A stretch of DNA of 64,000 nucleotides from AP-15 sp963777435 (GTDB taxonomy: Bacteria > Pseudomonadota > Alphaproteobacteria > ATCC43930 > CGMCC-115725), in the NCBI GenBank assembly GCA_963777435.1, contig CAVZQT010000003.1, positions 1,364,001 through 1,428,000 on the forward strand, in the 5' to 3' direction. This document shows positions 43,944-53,018 of this stretch, in pieces (the first letter of the stretch is position 1; each line of letters opens with the position of its first letter). The notes beneath the pieces are model-generated. The model ran no database searches, was not told the DNA's origin, and worked only from the letters and a program-made list of their open reading frames with translations. The position numbers and the translations under genes are program-made.

Positions 43944-45236
43944 TTGATCAAGGTCAACTACGCCCATCTCATGCGACCAGAGAGCGCGATAACCCGCGTC
44001 CCGCCGGGTGATCCTGGATCCGGCGCGTTTGCGCACGCGGCACCGGGGATAGGTTATCTGGAAAGTTCGCTCCATTACGAGGCCGTTGCACGACGTGCGC
44101 TCGCCGAGATGCGCGGCGCCTGTGGCTCGATAACTCTTTTGATAGGCGACCCGCCTGCGGATGGCCACGCTTTGACCGTAGCGCTCGGGAAAATAGTAGG
44201 GACCGCCTGGGGAGCAACCACCATCTCTTGCGGGCCAGAATTTAAGCTTGAGGAACTCGATCGCGCGTTTTCGCTGGCTGCGTCATCAGTGATCAGCCGC
44301 TTGGCAGGAGACCCGGAGCCCGCGGCGTTCCCTTCCCCACTATTTGTCTTTGACAAGTTCGATCGGCTTTCCGACAGACAGATTGAGGAAATCTGCCAAA
44401 TCGGGCTTGGCCAAGACCGGCTTCTTTCGGCGGCAATACTGCTAACCCGCCCGGATTTTGTTATCCGGTTCCAGCGGCCAGCCCTGCGCTTGTTGAAGGA
44501 GCGAATGACGGCTGAGTTACGCTTTCAGGAGGTTAGCGATGATGAAACCGTTGCATTTCTTCATGATCAGCTTCTCACAGATCGCAATCGCAAGGCTCAG
44601 GCGCGCGGGTTTCGCCGTGGCATCAAGATCGGATTGGGCGCCGCTGGTGTCGCAATAGCCGCAAACCTCGCTGTCTTTCTCCTGCATCCGGCAGACAGGC
44701 AGGTCGGCGATATGCCCGCGAGTAGCGCGGAGAAGAACTCAGAAGACGGGCCATCGTTGCTCCGGCCTAAGTGGTCGGCTGAGGTGATTGGCGCTGCCGA
44801 GCCGGCCGCCCTCAATGCGGAAATAACTGCGGCAATCGCGACGGCTCCGGTGTTATCGGGACAGTCGCCAATAAAGGTGCAAAATCCCACTCGTCCCGCT
44901 GCAACTTCGGCAGTGCAGCCCCCGTCTGGCCTCCGCCTTGATGTCGCCGAGATCGACGCGTTGCTGGCGCGCGGCGACTCGTTCTTCATCGCAGGCGATA
45001 TCACCTCGGCACGCCCCTTTTATGCGCGCGCCGCCGAAGCAGGAAGTAGTCGGGCTGCGATGCAGTTGGGGGCAACCTTCGATCCCGCCTTTCGCAGCGC
45101 CCGCGGCCTAAGCGGCGCAACAACCGAGCAGGCTCAGGCTTTGTTCTGGTACCAACGCGCCAGCAAGCTCGGCGCGCCGGAAGCCGAGCAGCGGATTAAG
45201 GACCTCACGGCGCGGCCACGCGAGCCAACCGAGTGA
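43944..45236 (+). CDS. Sel1-repeat membrane protein with degenerate AAA-type ATPase domain
   Basis: 430 residues from TTG 43944 (ATG 43971 is an alternative). Residues 35-200 look like an ExeA-type AAA ATPase, but Walker A is replaced by LLIGDPPADGHALTV with no GKT, and Walker B reads SPLFVFDKFDRLSDRQ, with Lys where Glu is expected. ATP hydrolysis is therefore unlikely. One transmembrane helix lies near residues 232-250 (IGLGAAGVAIAANLAVFLL). A Pro/Ala-rich stretch follows, then a C-terminal Sel1 domain (GDITSARPFYARAAEAGSSR, AQALFWYQRASKLGAPEAEQ). It precedes an exopolysaccharide export gene in the same direction. A role in polysaccharide assembly is inferred from this context. Confidence 0.78.
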   Translation: MIKVNYAHLMRPESAITRVPPGDPGSGAFAHAAPGIGYLESSLHYEAVARRALAEMRGACGSITLLIGDPPADGHALTVALGKIVGTAWGATTISCGPEFKLEELDRAFSLAASSVISRLAGDPEPAAFPSPLFVFDKFDRLSDRQIEEICQIGLGQDRLLSAAILLTRPDFVIRFQRPALRLLKERMTAELRFQEVSDDETVAFLHDQLLTDRNRKAQARGFRRGIKIGLGAAGVAIAANLAVFLLHPADRQVGDMPASSAEKNSEDGPSLLRPKWSAEVIGAAEPAALNAEITAAIATAPVLSGQSPIKVQNPTRPAATSAVQPPSGLRLDVAEIDALLARGDSFFIAGDITSARPFYARAAEAGSSRAAMQLGATFDPAFRSARGLSGATTEQAQALFWYQRASKLGAPEAEQRIKDLTARPREPTE

Positions 45237-45740
45237 GCTGCAGGCTCGATTTCGATGGAAAAAGTCGCGACGATTGTTGCTGCCGAGCGGGTGGTCGCGA
45301 CAGACGATATTCGCGGTACATCCGCCCGGCAGTCGAAGTAGACTTGCATCAAGTCTCGCCCAACCGAAAATTGCGTGCCCACTCAGAGTCATCGAACCAA
45401 CGGCTAAAAAATGGCTGCTGTATCTGGAGCATTCACTCTTAGTCGTTAACTAAAGACGCTGAACTTCTTATGTTTATTGCACTTTTGAGCGGGTTCTGAT
45501 ATCAATCCGAGGCAACGCTCGGGTGACCGCTGGCAATTTATATGGAGTTGTCCACGAGCTTTGGGGCATAAAGTTTGAGAAGGCGGTTCACTGACGTTAC
45601 GGATCGAGAAGCTACCGCCAGAACACGGTAACGAGTTTGGAGTATTTAAAATATGTCGTTTGGGCGGATCTGCCGCAACGGCAGATCTCCTTGCAGTGGC
45701 GGTACGGGCAAAGGCCTGAGTTCGTTGGAGCGATATTGCA
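45237..45740 (+). promoter_or_regulatory. Leader region upstream of the polysaccharide export gene
   Basis: About 500 bp without a gene. It is AT-richer than average, as expected for a promoter. A perfect 9-bp inverted repeat with a 3-base loop (GATCTGCCG, CAA, CGGCAGATC) lies at 45667-45687, about 50 bp before ATG 45741. It has no T-run, so it is more likely a leader hairpin or operator than a terminator. Confidence 0.4.
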
Positions 45741-47259
45741 ATGAGCGAGACCGTGGCATCGCCCCAGGGCGATTTCGGCCGGTATCCGCGAGTTTCTGCG
45801 TCTCGCGTATCGCCGAAAGTTTATGATTTTGTTGCCCACAGTTCTGGCTGGCGGGATCGGTTGGGCACTGGCCATAAAGACAGTGCCTCTTTATACCGCC
45901 ACCTCGGCTCTCACGCTCGACGTGAGCAAGGTCCAGATCGTCGATCGTGAAGTGGTCTCACGGCTTCCATTGGAAGCGTCCACAATCAGGAGCGAGATCG
46001 ACGTCATCCGCTCGCGTTCGCTAAACGACGAGGTCGTAGTCGAACTGGGGCTGGCGTCCGACCCTGGCGTAGCGCGGGAAGTCCTCGCGTGGGAATCGCG
46101 AGAGCCGGTTGCTGTCCGAGTGTTGCGACACGCGCTCGGCCGGTTTTTCCCGTCGATCGTTGAGAAGGATCCGGTGGTCATATCAAGACCGACGCCACCA
46201 CAAATCACCGATTGGCTGATCGCCAATCTAAGCGCGAGCAATGACGGCCGTTCGCTGACAATCCTTGTCTCATTCACTTCGCAAGACCCCAATCGGGCAG
46301 CGCAGATCGCCAACACTATCGCCAAAACCTATCTTGACGACCAGGTGATTGCCAAGTCGCGCGCGACAATGCGGGCCAGCACCTGGCTCGGGGAGCGGGT
46401 GGAAGAAATAAGAAAGGAGCTGGAAAAATCGGAAGCGGCGGTCGACGATTTCCGGCGCAAATCCGGGCTGCTACAGGTAAAAGGGGAAACCATACCAGCC
46501 GAACGCGCTGCTGAGCTCAACACCCAGTTGGGCCAGGCCCGCGCCGAACGATTGCGCGCCGAAATAAATTTGCAGGTCGCCCAGCAGGCCGGGGCTGAGC
46601 GGCTGCCCGACGCTCTTGCAACTAAGAGGCTTGAGAAGCTGCGGGAAGAGCTCGGCCACATAAACCTAGGGCTTACCGAACTCGGGGACCATGGCGCCTT
46701 CTACAAAATAAAGGACATCAATGCACAAGCAGCTGTCATACGCAGCCAGATGAACGAGGAGATGAACAGAATAGTCGCTGGTCTGTCGAGCGAGGTTATC
46801 GCCGCGCGCCAAAAAGAGATCCAGCTGGATCAGTCATTTCACGTGACAGAGGGCCAATTGGGTGATGCCGGCCATTCCAATTTGCAGCTTGTCCAACTGC
46901 AACGCGAAGCCGACGCCAACCGTTCGATTTACGAAACTTTTCTCACTCGCTATAAGCACACACTTCAGCAGGAGAGCCTGGCCGTACCGGATGCGCGGCT
47001 GATCTCACAGGCGGTCCCGCCTGAAGAACCGGTTTATCCAAACATCATGCGGTTTGCGCTGCTCGGGACCTTTGGCGGTCTCGCCATCGGTGGCGGCCTC
47101 GCCTTTATGCGCGAAGGGCTCGACCGTAGGATCCGGCATGCCTCGCAGGTTGAGACGGCAACCGGCATTCCGGTCTTCGGTTTTGTCCCTAAGGTGTCGC
47201 GATGGCGCGGCCGACGACCACAAGACTATCCCGTCAAAATGGTTAAAATGTCAATATAA
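45741..47259 (+). pseudogene. Polysaccharide chain-length/export protein (GumC/Wzc type), frameshifted and truncated
   Basis: ATG 45741, with GGAG upstream, reads MSETVASPQGDF. An extra G near 45777 then shifts the frame; the corrected frame gives AGIREFLRLAYRRKFMILLP and continues without a break from ATG 45823 for 478 residues. That part has an N-terminal membrane helix, the Wzz periplasmic domain (PLYTATSALTLDVSKVQIVD), a long coiled-coil region and the second helix (LLGTFGGLAIGGGLAFMREG). It ends TATGIPVFGFVPKVSRWRG, after which Wzc-type proteins usually carry a tyrosine kinase domain; here it stops shortly after. The protein may be made from ATG 45823. It would span the inner membrane and regulate polymer length. 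Confidence 0.75.
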
Positions 47260-47606
47260 AAATGTGATGTTAGCATTACCATTTTTGCAACTCGTACCCA
47301 TCACGTAGAATGTTGTGCGACGCGCGGCCGACAGGAAATCGGAGGTTCTCATAAAAGCTCGCGCGACCAGGCGTGGATGGCGGGCGAGTCTGTTAGGACC
47401 CCGGTTACTAGATCCAAAAAATCATGATGACCCATCCGCGTGAAACTCGGAGCATACCCTACGACGTATCACTCTGCTGCCCCGAGAAGTGGTTGCTTTC
47501 GATTTAGAAATAGTAAATGGGAAAGTTGACGAGGACACTCTGATTATCTTTGTAAGATGGATGAATATTACATTGCCGACCGTGAAGAACGGCTGAGGGG
47601 CTATTT
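47260..47606. other. AT-rich region between truncated export gene and IS5 remnant
   Basis: No gene recognised. The composition is much AT-richer than the flanks. The region probably includes the former insertion site and deletion endpoint that removed the end of the export gene. No clear terminal inverted repeat of the IS5 remnant could be identified here. Confidence 0.35.
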
Positions 47607-48515
47607 TTAGCGATATTGGAGACTGATCAGCGGCGGGAGGAGTGCCTTGAGAAGGGCGCATAAAAGGCGCCGCAGCCAGCCCAGGAGGAGGGCGAAGTTG
47701 TCGCCGGCAGCGGCGAGCACGGGGTTGGCGTGGTCGCCATCGCGGCCCTTGAGGTAATTGCGGCCCATACGGTGCTCGGCCTTGAGGTGGCCGATGACCG
47801 GCTTGACCGCGGCGCGGCGCTTCATCTCGCGGCGGATCGGACGGGTGACGCGACGGACCTGGCGGGTGATCCAGACCCGGAACTTGTGCGGATGGTTGTG
47901 GCCGCGATAGCCGCGATCGACATGAATGCGGCCGGTTTCGACCCCGGTCAGCTGTTCCAATTCGGTGACCACTGGGGCCAGAGTGTGGCCGTCAAACGGG
48001 TTGTCGTGGAATGCCTTGGCGTGCAGCCTGATCCAGGAAAGCCTGGCGGTGGCGCACAAGCCGGGGGATTGGCGAGCCGCGATCTCGAGCGGGTGGTGGT
48101 CGACACCACGGTGCAATCAAAAGCGATCGCCCATCCGACCGACGCGCGGCTCTGTTATCGCGCCTTGCACAAGCTGGTTGATCTCACCAAGCGGAACCAG
48201 CTGGGATTGCGGCAAAGCTATGTGCGGGTGGCCAAGCGCGCCCCGATCATAATCAGGCGCTACACCGCCCACCAGTTCAAGCGGGCGCGGCGCGAACTCA
48301 AATTTCTGCGCACCCGATTGGGCCGCGTGATCCGCGACATCCGCCGCAAGATCGCGGCCAACCCGGTACTCGGCGAGCGCTTTGCCGGATTGCTCGCGCT
48401 GGCGGTGCGGGCGCGCTTTCAGGACCATCGCCAGCGCGGCCCCAAGAGCCTGCGCTCGGGCTCCGACCCGAGGGTCTACTCGCTGCACGCGCCAGAAGTT
48501 GAATGCATTGGCAAG

Positions 48516-48538
48516 AGCCTGCCCATGCGAAGACAGGG
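48516..48538. repeat. 23-bp hairpin insertion 1 in the transposase
   Basis: AGCCTGCCCATGCGAAGACA and three G, placed between ECIGK (ends AAG) and GKARAPYEFGCK of the transposase. It can fold as a short stem. It adds 23 bp and so shifts the frame. Confidence 0.8.
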
Positions 48539-48574
48539 GGTAAGGCGCGCGCACCCTACGAGTTTGGCTGCAAG

Positions 48575-48597
48575 AGCCTGCCCTTGCGAAAGCAGGG
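48575..48597. repeat. 23-bp hairpin insertion 2 in the transposase
   Basis: AGCCTGCCCTTGCGAAAGCA and three G, placed between YEFGCK (ends AAG) and VSIATPATKPK. It has the same length, the same AA-purine left flank and the same G right flank as insertion 1. Confidence 0.82.
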
Positions 48598-48630
48598 GTG
48601 TCGATCGCCACCCCGGCGACCAAGCCCAAA

Positions 48631-48653
48631 AGCCTGCCCTCGCGAAAGCGGGG
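48631..48653. repeat. 23-bp hairpin insertion 3 in the transposase
   Basis: AGCCTGCCCTCGCGAAAGCG and three G, placed between ATKPK (ends AAA) and DGQF. The stem CCCTCGC / GCGGGGG closes a GAAA tetraloop, making this the best-formed hairpin of the three. Confidence 0.82.
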
Positions 48654-49117
48654 GACGGGCAGTTCGCGCCCAGGGGCTGGCGCCAATGGGTCAATGACGA
48701 GCGGTCGAACGGCAGCCGGTGACAGAAGCTCCATTCGCCGCAGAAGAACTGGTAATACGGGTTCTCCAGCCAGCGCCCGCACAACACCTCGTCCGACAAA
48801 TTGTGCATGTGCTTGAGGATCAGCAGCCCCGCTACCAACCGGGTCGGCAAGGGTGGGCGGCCGTCACCCGCGTGCATACGCTAGAAAACCGGCTGTCGAG
48901 GAATTGCCAATCGATCTCGCGACCCAGCCGCACCAGCGGATGACGCAAGTCGAATGTCCTCCAAGCCCGGCCGCAGCAGATCCTTTTGACGATCGTCCCG
49001 TGGCTTTGCCACCTGCGTCCCCCAACGCTGATGATCCGCCACCCCTTGCCATGATTCGCCCCAAACGGCAATCCCAAATCGCCAAAAGTCTCCGCCCAAA
49101 TCCCCCATTTCTTGCAA

Positions 49118-49474
49118 ATTCGATTACTTTGCCGGACCCGATCGGATCAGCCCGCACAACCGCTCACCCGTTCCTCACGGACGACTATTTAGACAAACAA
49201 AAACTATCCTTTTGTACGAAGTAGGTGTAGGAAAAAGATAGGCAGCTTATTCTCCTTTATGTAAGGAACTGGCCACTGCCAATCTTAGAAGGAATGGGAT
49301 CTTGATTTGACTGCCCTGGGGATTATGACATTAAGTTTTTTCCGTCAAAAAAATGCGCATCAACTTAGCCAGCGGCGGAATATGCGCGACGCGGTGAAAG
49401 CGGACCGATAATCGTAGCGAGGCGCCCCACAGGTTAGGAGATTGGAATCGGCAGGCTCGCAGCCGCGGGTGTTC
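49118..49474. other. Intergenic region after the fucose synthase gene
   Basis: No gene recognised. Part of it (about 49190-49270) is strongly AT-rich. It probably includes the outer end of the IS5 remnant, but no clear inverted repeat was seen. Confidence 0.3.
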
Positions 49475-50437
49475 TTACTCGCAGTGCACTACAGCGCCGG
49501 CGCTTCGGTACCACTCGTAGGTCTGGGGTATTCCTGCTTCAAGGTCGATGCGCGGGCGCCAGCCGAGTGCGATCAGTCTCGAGACATCGAGGAGCTTGCG
49601 CGGGGTTCCGTCCGGCTTCGAGGTATCAAAGACAAACCGTCCCTTAAAGCCTACGACATCGGCGATCAACTGCGCGAGGTCCGCGATGGTCACATCCGTG
49701 CCGGTGCCAATATTGATCGGTTCCTCATCCGACCAGGTTTTCATCAAAAAGATTACCGCATCGGCCAAATCGTCGACATGCAAAAACTCGCGACGAGGAC
49801 GACCACTGCCCCAGATCTCCACAGCATCGCGGCCGTCCTGCACAGCAGCGTCGATCTTGGCAAGCAAGGCCGGTAAGACGTGACCCGAAAGCAAGTCGAA
49901 ATTGTCATTCGGGCCATATAAATTCGTCGGCATCACCGAAACAAAATCGCAGCCATGTTGACGCCGATAAGCTTGACACAGCTTAAGGCCAGCGATTTTG
50001 GCGATGGCATACCATTCATTGGTCGGCTCGAGCGGGCCGGTTAGCAAGCAGCTTTCCGGCATTGGCTGCGGCGCCAGACGCGGATAGATGCAGGAAGACC
50101 CGAGAAACAGCAGCTTTGCGACACCGATGCGACGCGAGGCTTCGATCACATTCGTCGCAATCGCCAAATTGTCGTATAGGAAATCGCCGGGGTGAGTGTC
50201 GTTAGCAAAGATCCCACCTACTCGGGCGGCAGCGAGCATAACCGCGTCTGGATGATGCTGGTCGAACCATCGACCAACTGCCGTCTGGTTACGCAGATCG
50301 ACGACCTCGCGTCCAACCGTCAGAACCTGGCATTCCTCCTGTGCCAAACGGCGGACCAATGCCGAACCCACCATTCCGTGATGGCCCGCGACAAAGATGC
50401 GGCGCCCGACGAGTGAGAAGGGTATTGCCGGAGCCAT
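49475..50437 (-). CDS. fcl: GDP-L-fucose synthase
   Basis: 320 residues, the normal length. It is a short-chain dehydrogenase-type epimerase/reductase that turns GDP-4-keto-6-deoxy-mannose into GDP-L-fucose. The NADP-binding motif is IFVAGHHGMVGSALVRRL. The catalytic Ser/Cys region is FLGSSCIYPRLAPQPMPES, and the Tyr-x3-Lys is in NEWYAIAKIAGLKLCQAYRR. GPNDNFDLLSGHVLPALL and GSGRPRREFLHVDDLADA are family hallmarks. It starts three bases after the stop of gmd, so the two form one operon supplying fucose to a surface polysaccharide. Confidence 0.95.
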   Translation of the reverse strand: MAPAIPFSLVGRRIFVAGHHGMVGSALVRRLAQEECQVLTVGREVVDLRNQTAVGRWFDQHHPDAVMLAAARVGGIFANDTHPGDFLYDNLAIATNVIEASRRIGVAKLLFLGSSCIYPRLAPQPMPESCLLTGPLEPTNEWYAIAKIAGLKLCQAYRRQHGCDFVSVMPTNLYGPNDNFDLLSGHVLPALLAKIDAAVQDGRDAVEIWGSGRPRREFLHVDDLADAVIFLMKTWSDEEPINIGTGTDVTIADLAQLIADVVGFKGRFVFDTSKPDGTPRKLLDVSRLIALGWRPRIDLEAGIPQTYEWYRSAGAVVHCE

Positions 50438-50440
50438 GCG

Positions 50441-51500
50441 TTAGTCGCCCCGCGCCGTGGCGGCGCCTCGAATTGGGTCGGCGAAACCTGCTTGGGTCAC
50501 TGCCCGCTCCTGCCGCGCGAGGGCGATATCATGCTGGACCATCATATTAACCAGTTGTGAGAAGGTGACCCGCGATTGCCAGCCAAGAGTATCGCGGGCC
50601 TTGCTAGGATCGCCACACAGCGCATCGACCTCGGTCGGGCGCAAGTAGCGCTGATCGATTTCGACATGGCGCCGCCAATCCATTCCGGCCGCCGCAAAGG
50701 CGAGTTCAACGAGTTCGCGCACACTGTGCGCCTCGCCGGTCGCAATGACATAATCGTCGGGCTCGTCCTGCTGGAGCATCAACCACATGGCCTCAACATA
50801 GTCACCGGCAAAGCCCCAATCTCGCCGCGCCTCAAGATTCCCTAAGTAGAGCTTTTCTTGAAGCCCTTCATTGATGCGGCCAACTGCCCGAGTCACTTTG
50901 CGGGTTACAAAGGTCTCGCCGCGACGAGGGCTCTCATGATTGAATAAAATTCCATTGCAGACAAAAAGTTCGTAAGCTTCGCGATAATTGACCGCGAACC
51001 AGTGCGCCGCCACTTTGCTGACGCCGTAAGGGCTGCGTGGACTAAATGGGGTCTTTTCCGTTTGAGGCGGAGGAGCGGCGCCGAACATCTCCGACGAGCC
51101 GGCTTGATAATAACGCACCGGGCGACCACCGTGCACGACATGGTCGCGCACTGCCTCGATCAGCCGCAGAGTCCCGACAGCCACGACCTCGGCGGTATAT
51201 TCGGGGATATCAAATGACACTTTGACGTGGCTTTGGGCGCCGAGATTGTAGATTTCGTCGGGGTCGACTTTTTCGAGCACTCGACGGAGTCCCGTACCAT
51301 CGCTGAGGTCGCCATAATGCAAGGTCAGCCGAGGGCCGCCGAGATGCGGGTCATGGTAAAGGTGGTCGATGCGGTCGGTGTTAAAGAGGCTTGCGCGCCG
51401 CATCAAGCCGTGGACTTCGTAGCCTTTCCCGAGCAGGAACTCGGTCAGAGTACGATCCGTCCTGCCCAGTAGCGCCGGTGATTAGTGCCCGTTTTGTCAT
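50441..51500 (-). pseudogene. gmd: GDP-mannose 4,6-dehydratase, one frameshift near the 5' end
   Basis: ATG 51500 reads MTKRALITGATGQDGSY, the standard Gmd N-terminus with its NADP motif. One extra base near 51449 shifts the frame. The corrected frame gives LTEFLLGKGYEVHGLMRRAS and stays open to 50441. The rest is intact: YNLGAQSHVKVSFDIPEYTA, YYQAGSSEMFGAAPPPQTEK, the Tyr-x3-Lys in SPYGVSKVAAHWFAVNYREA, and RRDWGFAGDYVEAMWLMLQQ. Apart from that base the gene is complete, so a base error is as likely as a real mutation. fcl follows directly. Confidence 0.85.
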
Positions 51501-52117
51501 ATATCTCAGTTTATCGCACTTCAAACGCCGCGTCATTCGAGAAACCGGGTTCCGGTTCAAAACGCTAGAAAGGCCGCATACAACGAGCCATACGCAGCTA
51601 TTGACCCGAAGAACGACAAGGTATCCACTCATGACCAGCAGCGCTTCCCCGACCATATCCTCAGCATCGGGTTCAAATCTTGGGAAGCACTGAAGAATGC
51701 CGGTTGACCCGTGAGATGAAGGACCGCTTCGAGGAAGCGGCGATTGTCTCGCGCGGTTATGCCACCATCTCTGGGTTTGCTTCTGAGAAAATCTTTTATT
51801 TACTATAACTGCTCGCCGCACACTCCCTATCGAGTCATCAATTAGTCTTGTACGAAGCCAGTTTTCCCCTAAATCATGTTTCTTCTGGTAACAGTAGACC
51901 CTTTTACTATTTATGTCCGTTAGGACCCGCGTTAGGTGCAAACTGGTTATAATTGACGACGCGTCCTTAGCCGTGCGAACTGGCCCGCTCACTAAGTCTC
52001 ACCCAGATTTACCCGTCCTCACTCGACCCGCCCGAATCACTTGAGCTAACTAGGTCCGGGCAAAACCGGTGCAAACGATCGTGCCGGTTGGGCCACCGAG
52101 GGATAGGAGTACGCGAA
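51501..52117. other. Intergenic region between gmd and a Crp/Fnr regulator
   Basis: About 600 bp with no gene I can recognise. A short plus-strand stretch near 51590-51700 reads like coding sequence (DPKNDKVSTHDQQRFPDHIL) but ends at a stop and matches no family I know; it may be a gene scrap. The part after 51790 is AT-richer and contains GGTTATAATTG, a possible -10 box. Confidence 0.3.
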
Positions 52118-52930
52118 ATGCCGATAAGAAGGGCGCTAGCAACGATTACCGATCTGGAAGCGGGCGCGCGGGTCATCCCGGCCGGATCGGACCTCTACCA
52201 GCAAGGCGACTTCTGTTCCGCTTACTATATCGTGCTAAACGGTTGGGTCTCCCTGTCTGTGCTGCTGGACGACGGCTCTTGCCAGATTTTGGATTTCGCG
52301 CTCCCGGGCGCAATGCTCGGGTTTCAGTCCGGACAAAACGTCCCGATGTATCATTCCGCCCGCTGCCTGTCGGTCGTGCGCGTCTATGCCTTTCCGAAGT
52401 ATAAGCTGGACTCGATCATCGAGAGCAATCCGCGCCTCGCGCTTCTGCTCTGCCGCCAAATCACCGACGATGAGGCGCGCGCCCACGATCACCTCACCAA
52501 TCTCGGGCTGCGGGGGGCCAGAGACCGCATCGCACGGTTTTTGCTCGAGATCTATGTCAGGCTGCGCAGCCGGCTTCCAACTGAGCGGGGTGAGATAATT
52601 CAGCTGCCGCTGAACCAGGGCCATATCGGCCAAGCTCTCGGTCTCACCTATGTCCATGTCTGCCGGACGTTGAAAAGTCTGCGCGAGCAGAAGATCGTCC
52701 GGCTTGCCAACCACAAGCTCGAAATCATCGATCCACCGGCATTGGTGGCAGCTGCGGGCATCGAGGTCGATGCCTCGAATTACCAAGACGGTGTTCGATT
52801 GCCCGGACCTGCCCCAGCGCACTTTCCAGCACAGCGGGATGCAAGGGGGTCGTTACCCGATGGATGGATGCCGATAGAAAACAACCCGCCGTTCCGCAGG
52901 CCTCACGTCTCGCAGGCGAAAGCCGCGTAA
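52118..52930 (+). CDS. Crp/Fnr-family transcriptional regulator
   Basis: 270 residues from ATG 52118, which has TAGGAG upstream. The sensor beta-roll spans about residues 15-130 (IPAGSDLYQQGDFCSAYYIV, LDFALPGAMLGFQSG). The HTH_Crp domain is at about 150-220 (QLPLNQGHIGQALGLTYVHV, then CRTLKSLREQKIVRL). There is no N-terminal Cys cluster, so an FNR-type iron-sulfur sensor is unlikely. About 45 residues follow the HTH. The gene faces the glycogen/phosphoketolase operon end to end. It is a distant paralogue of the regulator at 9.0-9.8 kb. Confidence 0.9.
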   Translation: MPIRRALATITDLEAGARVIPAGSDLYQQGDFCSAYYIVLNGWVSLSVLLDDGSCQILDFALPGAMLGFQSGQNVPMYHSARCLSVVRVYAFPKYKLDSIIESNPRLALLLCRQITDDEARAHDHLTNLGLRGARDRIARFLLEIYVRLRSRLPTERGEIIQLPLNQGHIGQALGLTYVHVCRTLKSLREQKIVRLANHKLEIIDPPALVAAAGIEVDASNYQDGVRLPGPAPAHFPAQRDARGSLPDGWMPIENNPPFRRPHVSQAKAA

Positions 52931-53018
52931 CCGCCAGTTCAGACGAGCGGCATTGGGCAACGACTACTCGGCATGGGCGAAAATCGTGCAGGTTGGCTGG
53001 CGGTCTTCCAGCGGGCGG

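Larger units (their letters stand above)
48027..48667 (+). other. Inverted middle segment of the IS5 transposase
   Basis: On the plus strand this block reads LIQESLAVAHKPG, then (one base shifted) LERVVVDTTVQSKAIAHPTD and ARRELKFLRTRLGRVIRDIR, ending VYSLHAPEVECIGK and onward to DGQF. In an intact IS5-type transposase, LIQESLAVAH directly follows the LTHWRQxLG block and GGQFVLHAKAL joins its end to the C-terminal part. Both junctions here are broken by inversion of about 640 bp. CAGCC and GGCTG occur near the two breakpoints. Confidence 0.82.
47607..49117 (-). mobile_element. Dead IS5-family element with internally inverted middle part
   Basis: The transposase C-terminus is on the minus strand at 47607 to about 48026 (LHAKAFHDNPFDGHTLAPVV, IHVDRGYRGHNHPHKFRVWI, KPVIGHLKAEHRMGRNYLKG). 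The N-terminus is on the minus strand at about 48668 to 49117 (HPLVRLGREIDWQFLDSRFS, PPLPTRLVAGLLILKHMHNL, LPFDRSSLTHWRQPLGA). The part that belongs between them is on the plus strand (see next entry). Several single-base frameshifts and three 23-bp insertions add to the damage. Terminal inverted repeats and target duplication could not be found, so the outer limits are approximate. Confidence 0.85.

Noticed and set aside
47730..48722. A 330-residue plus-strand open frame as a possible gene.
   Set aside because: It is a chimera: antisense of the IS5 C-terminus, then the inverted transposase middle part, then antisense of the N-terminus.
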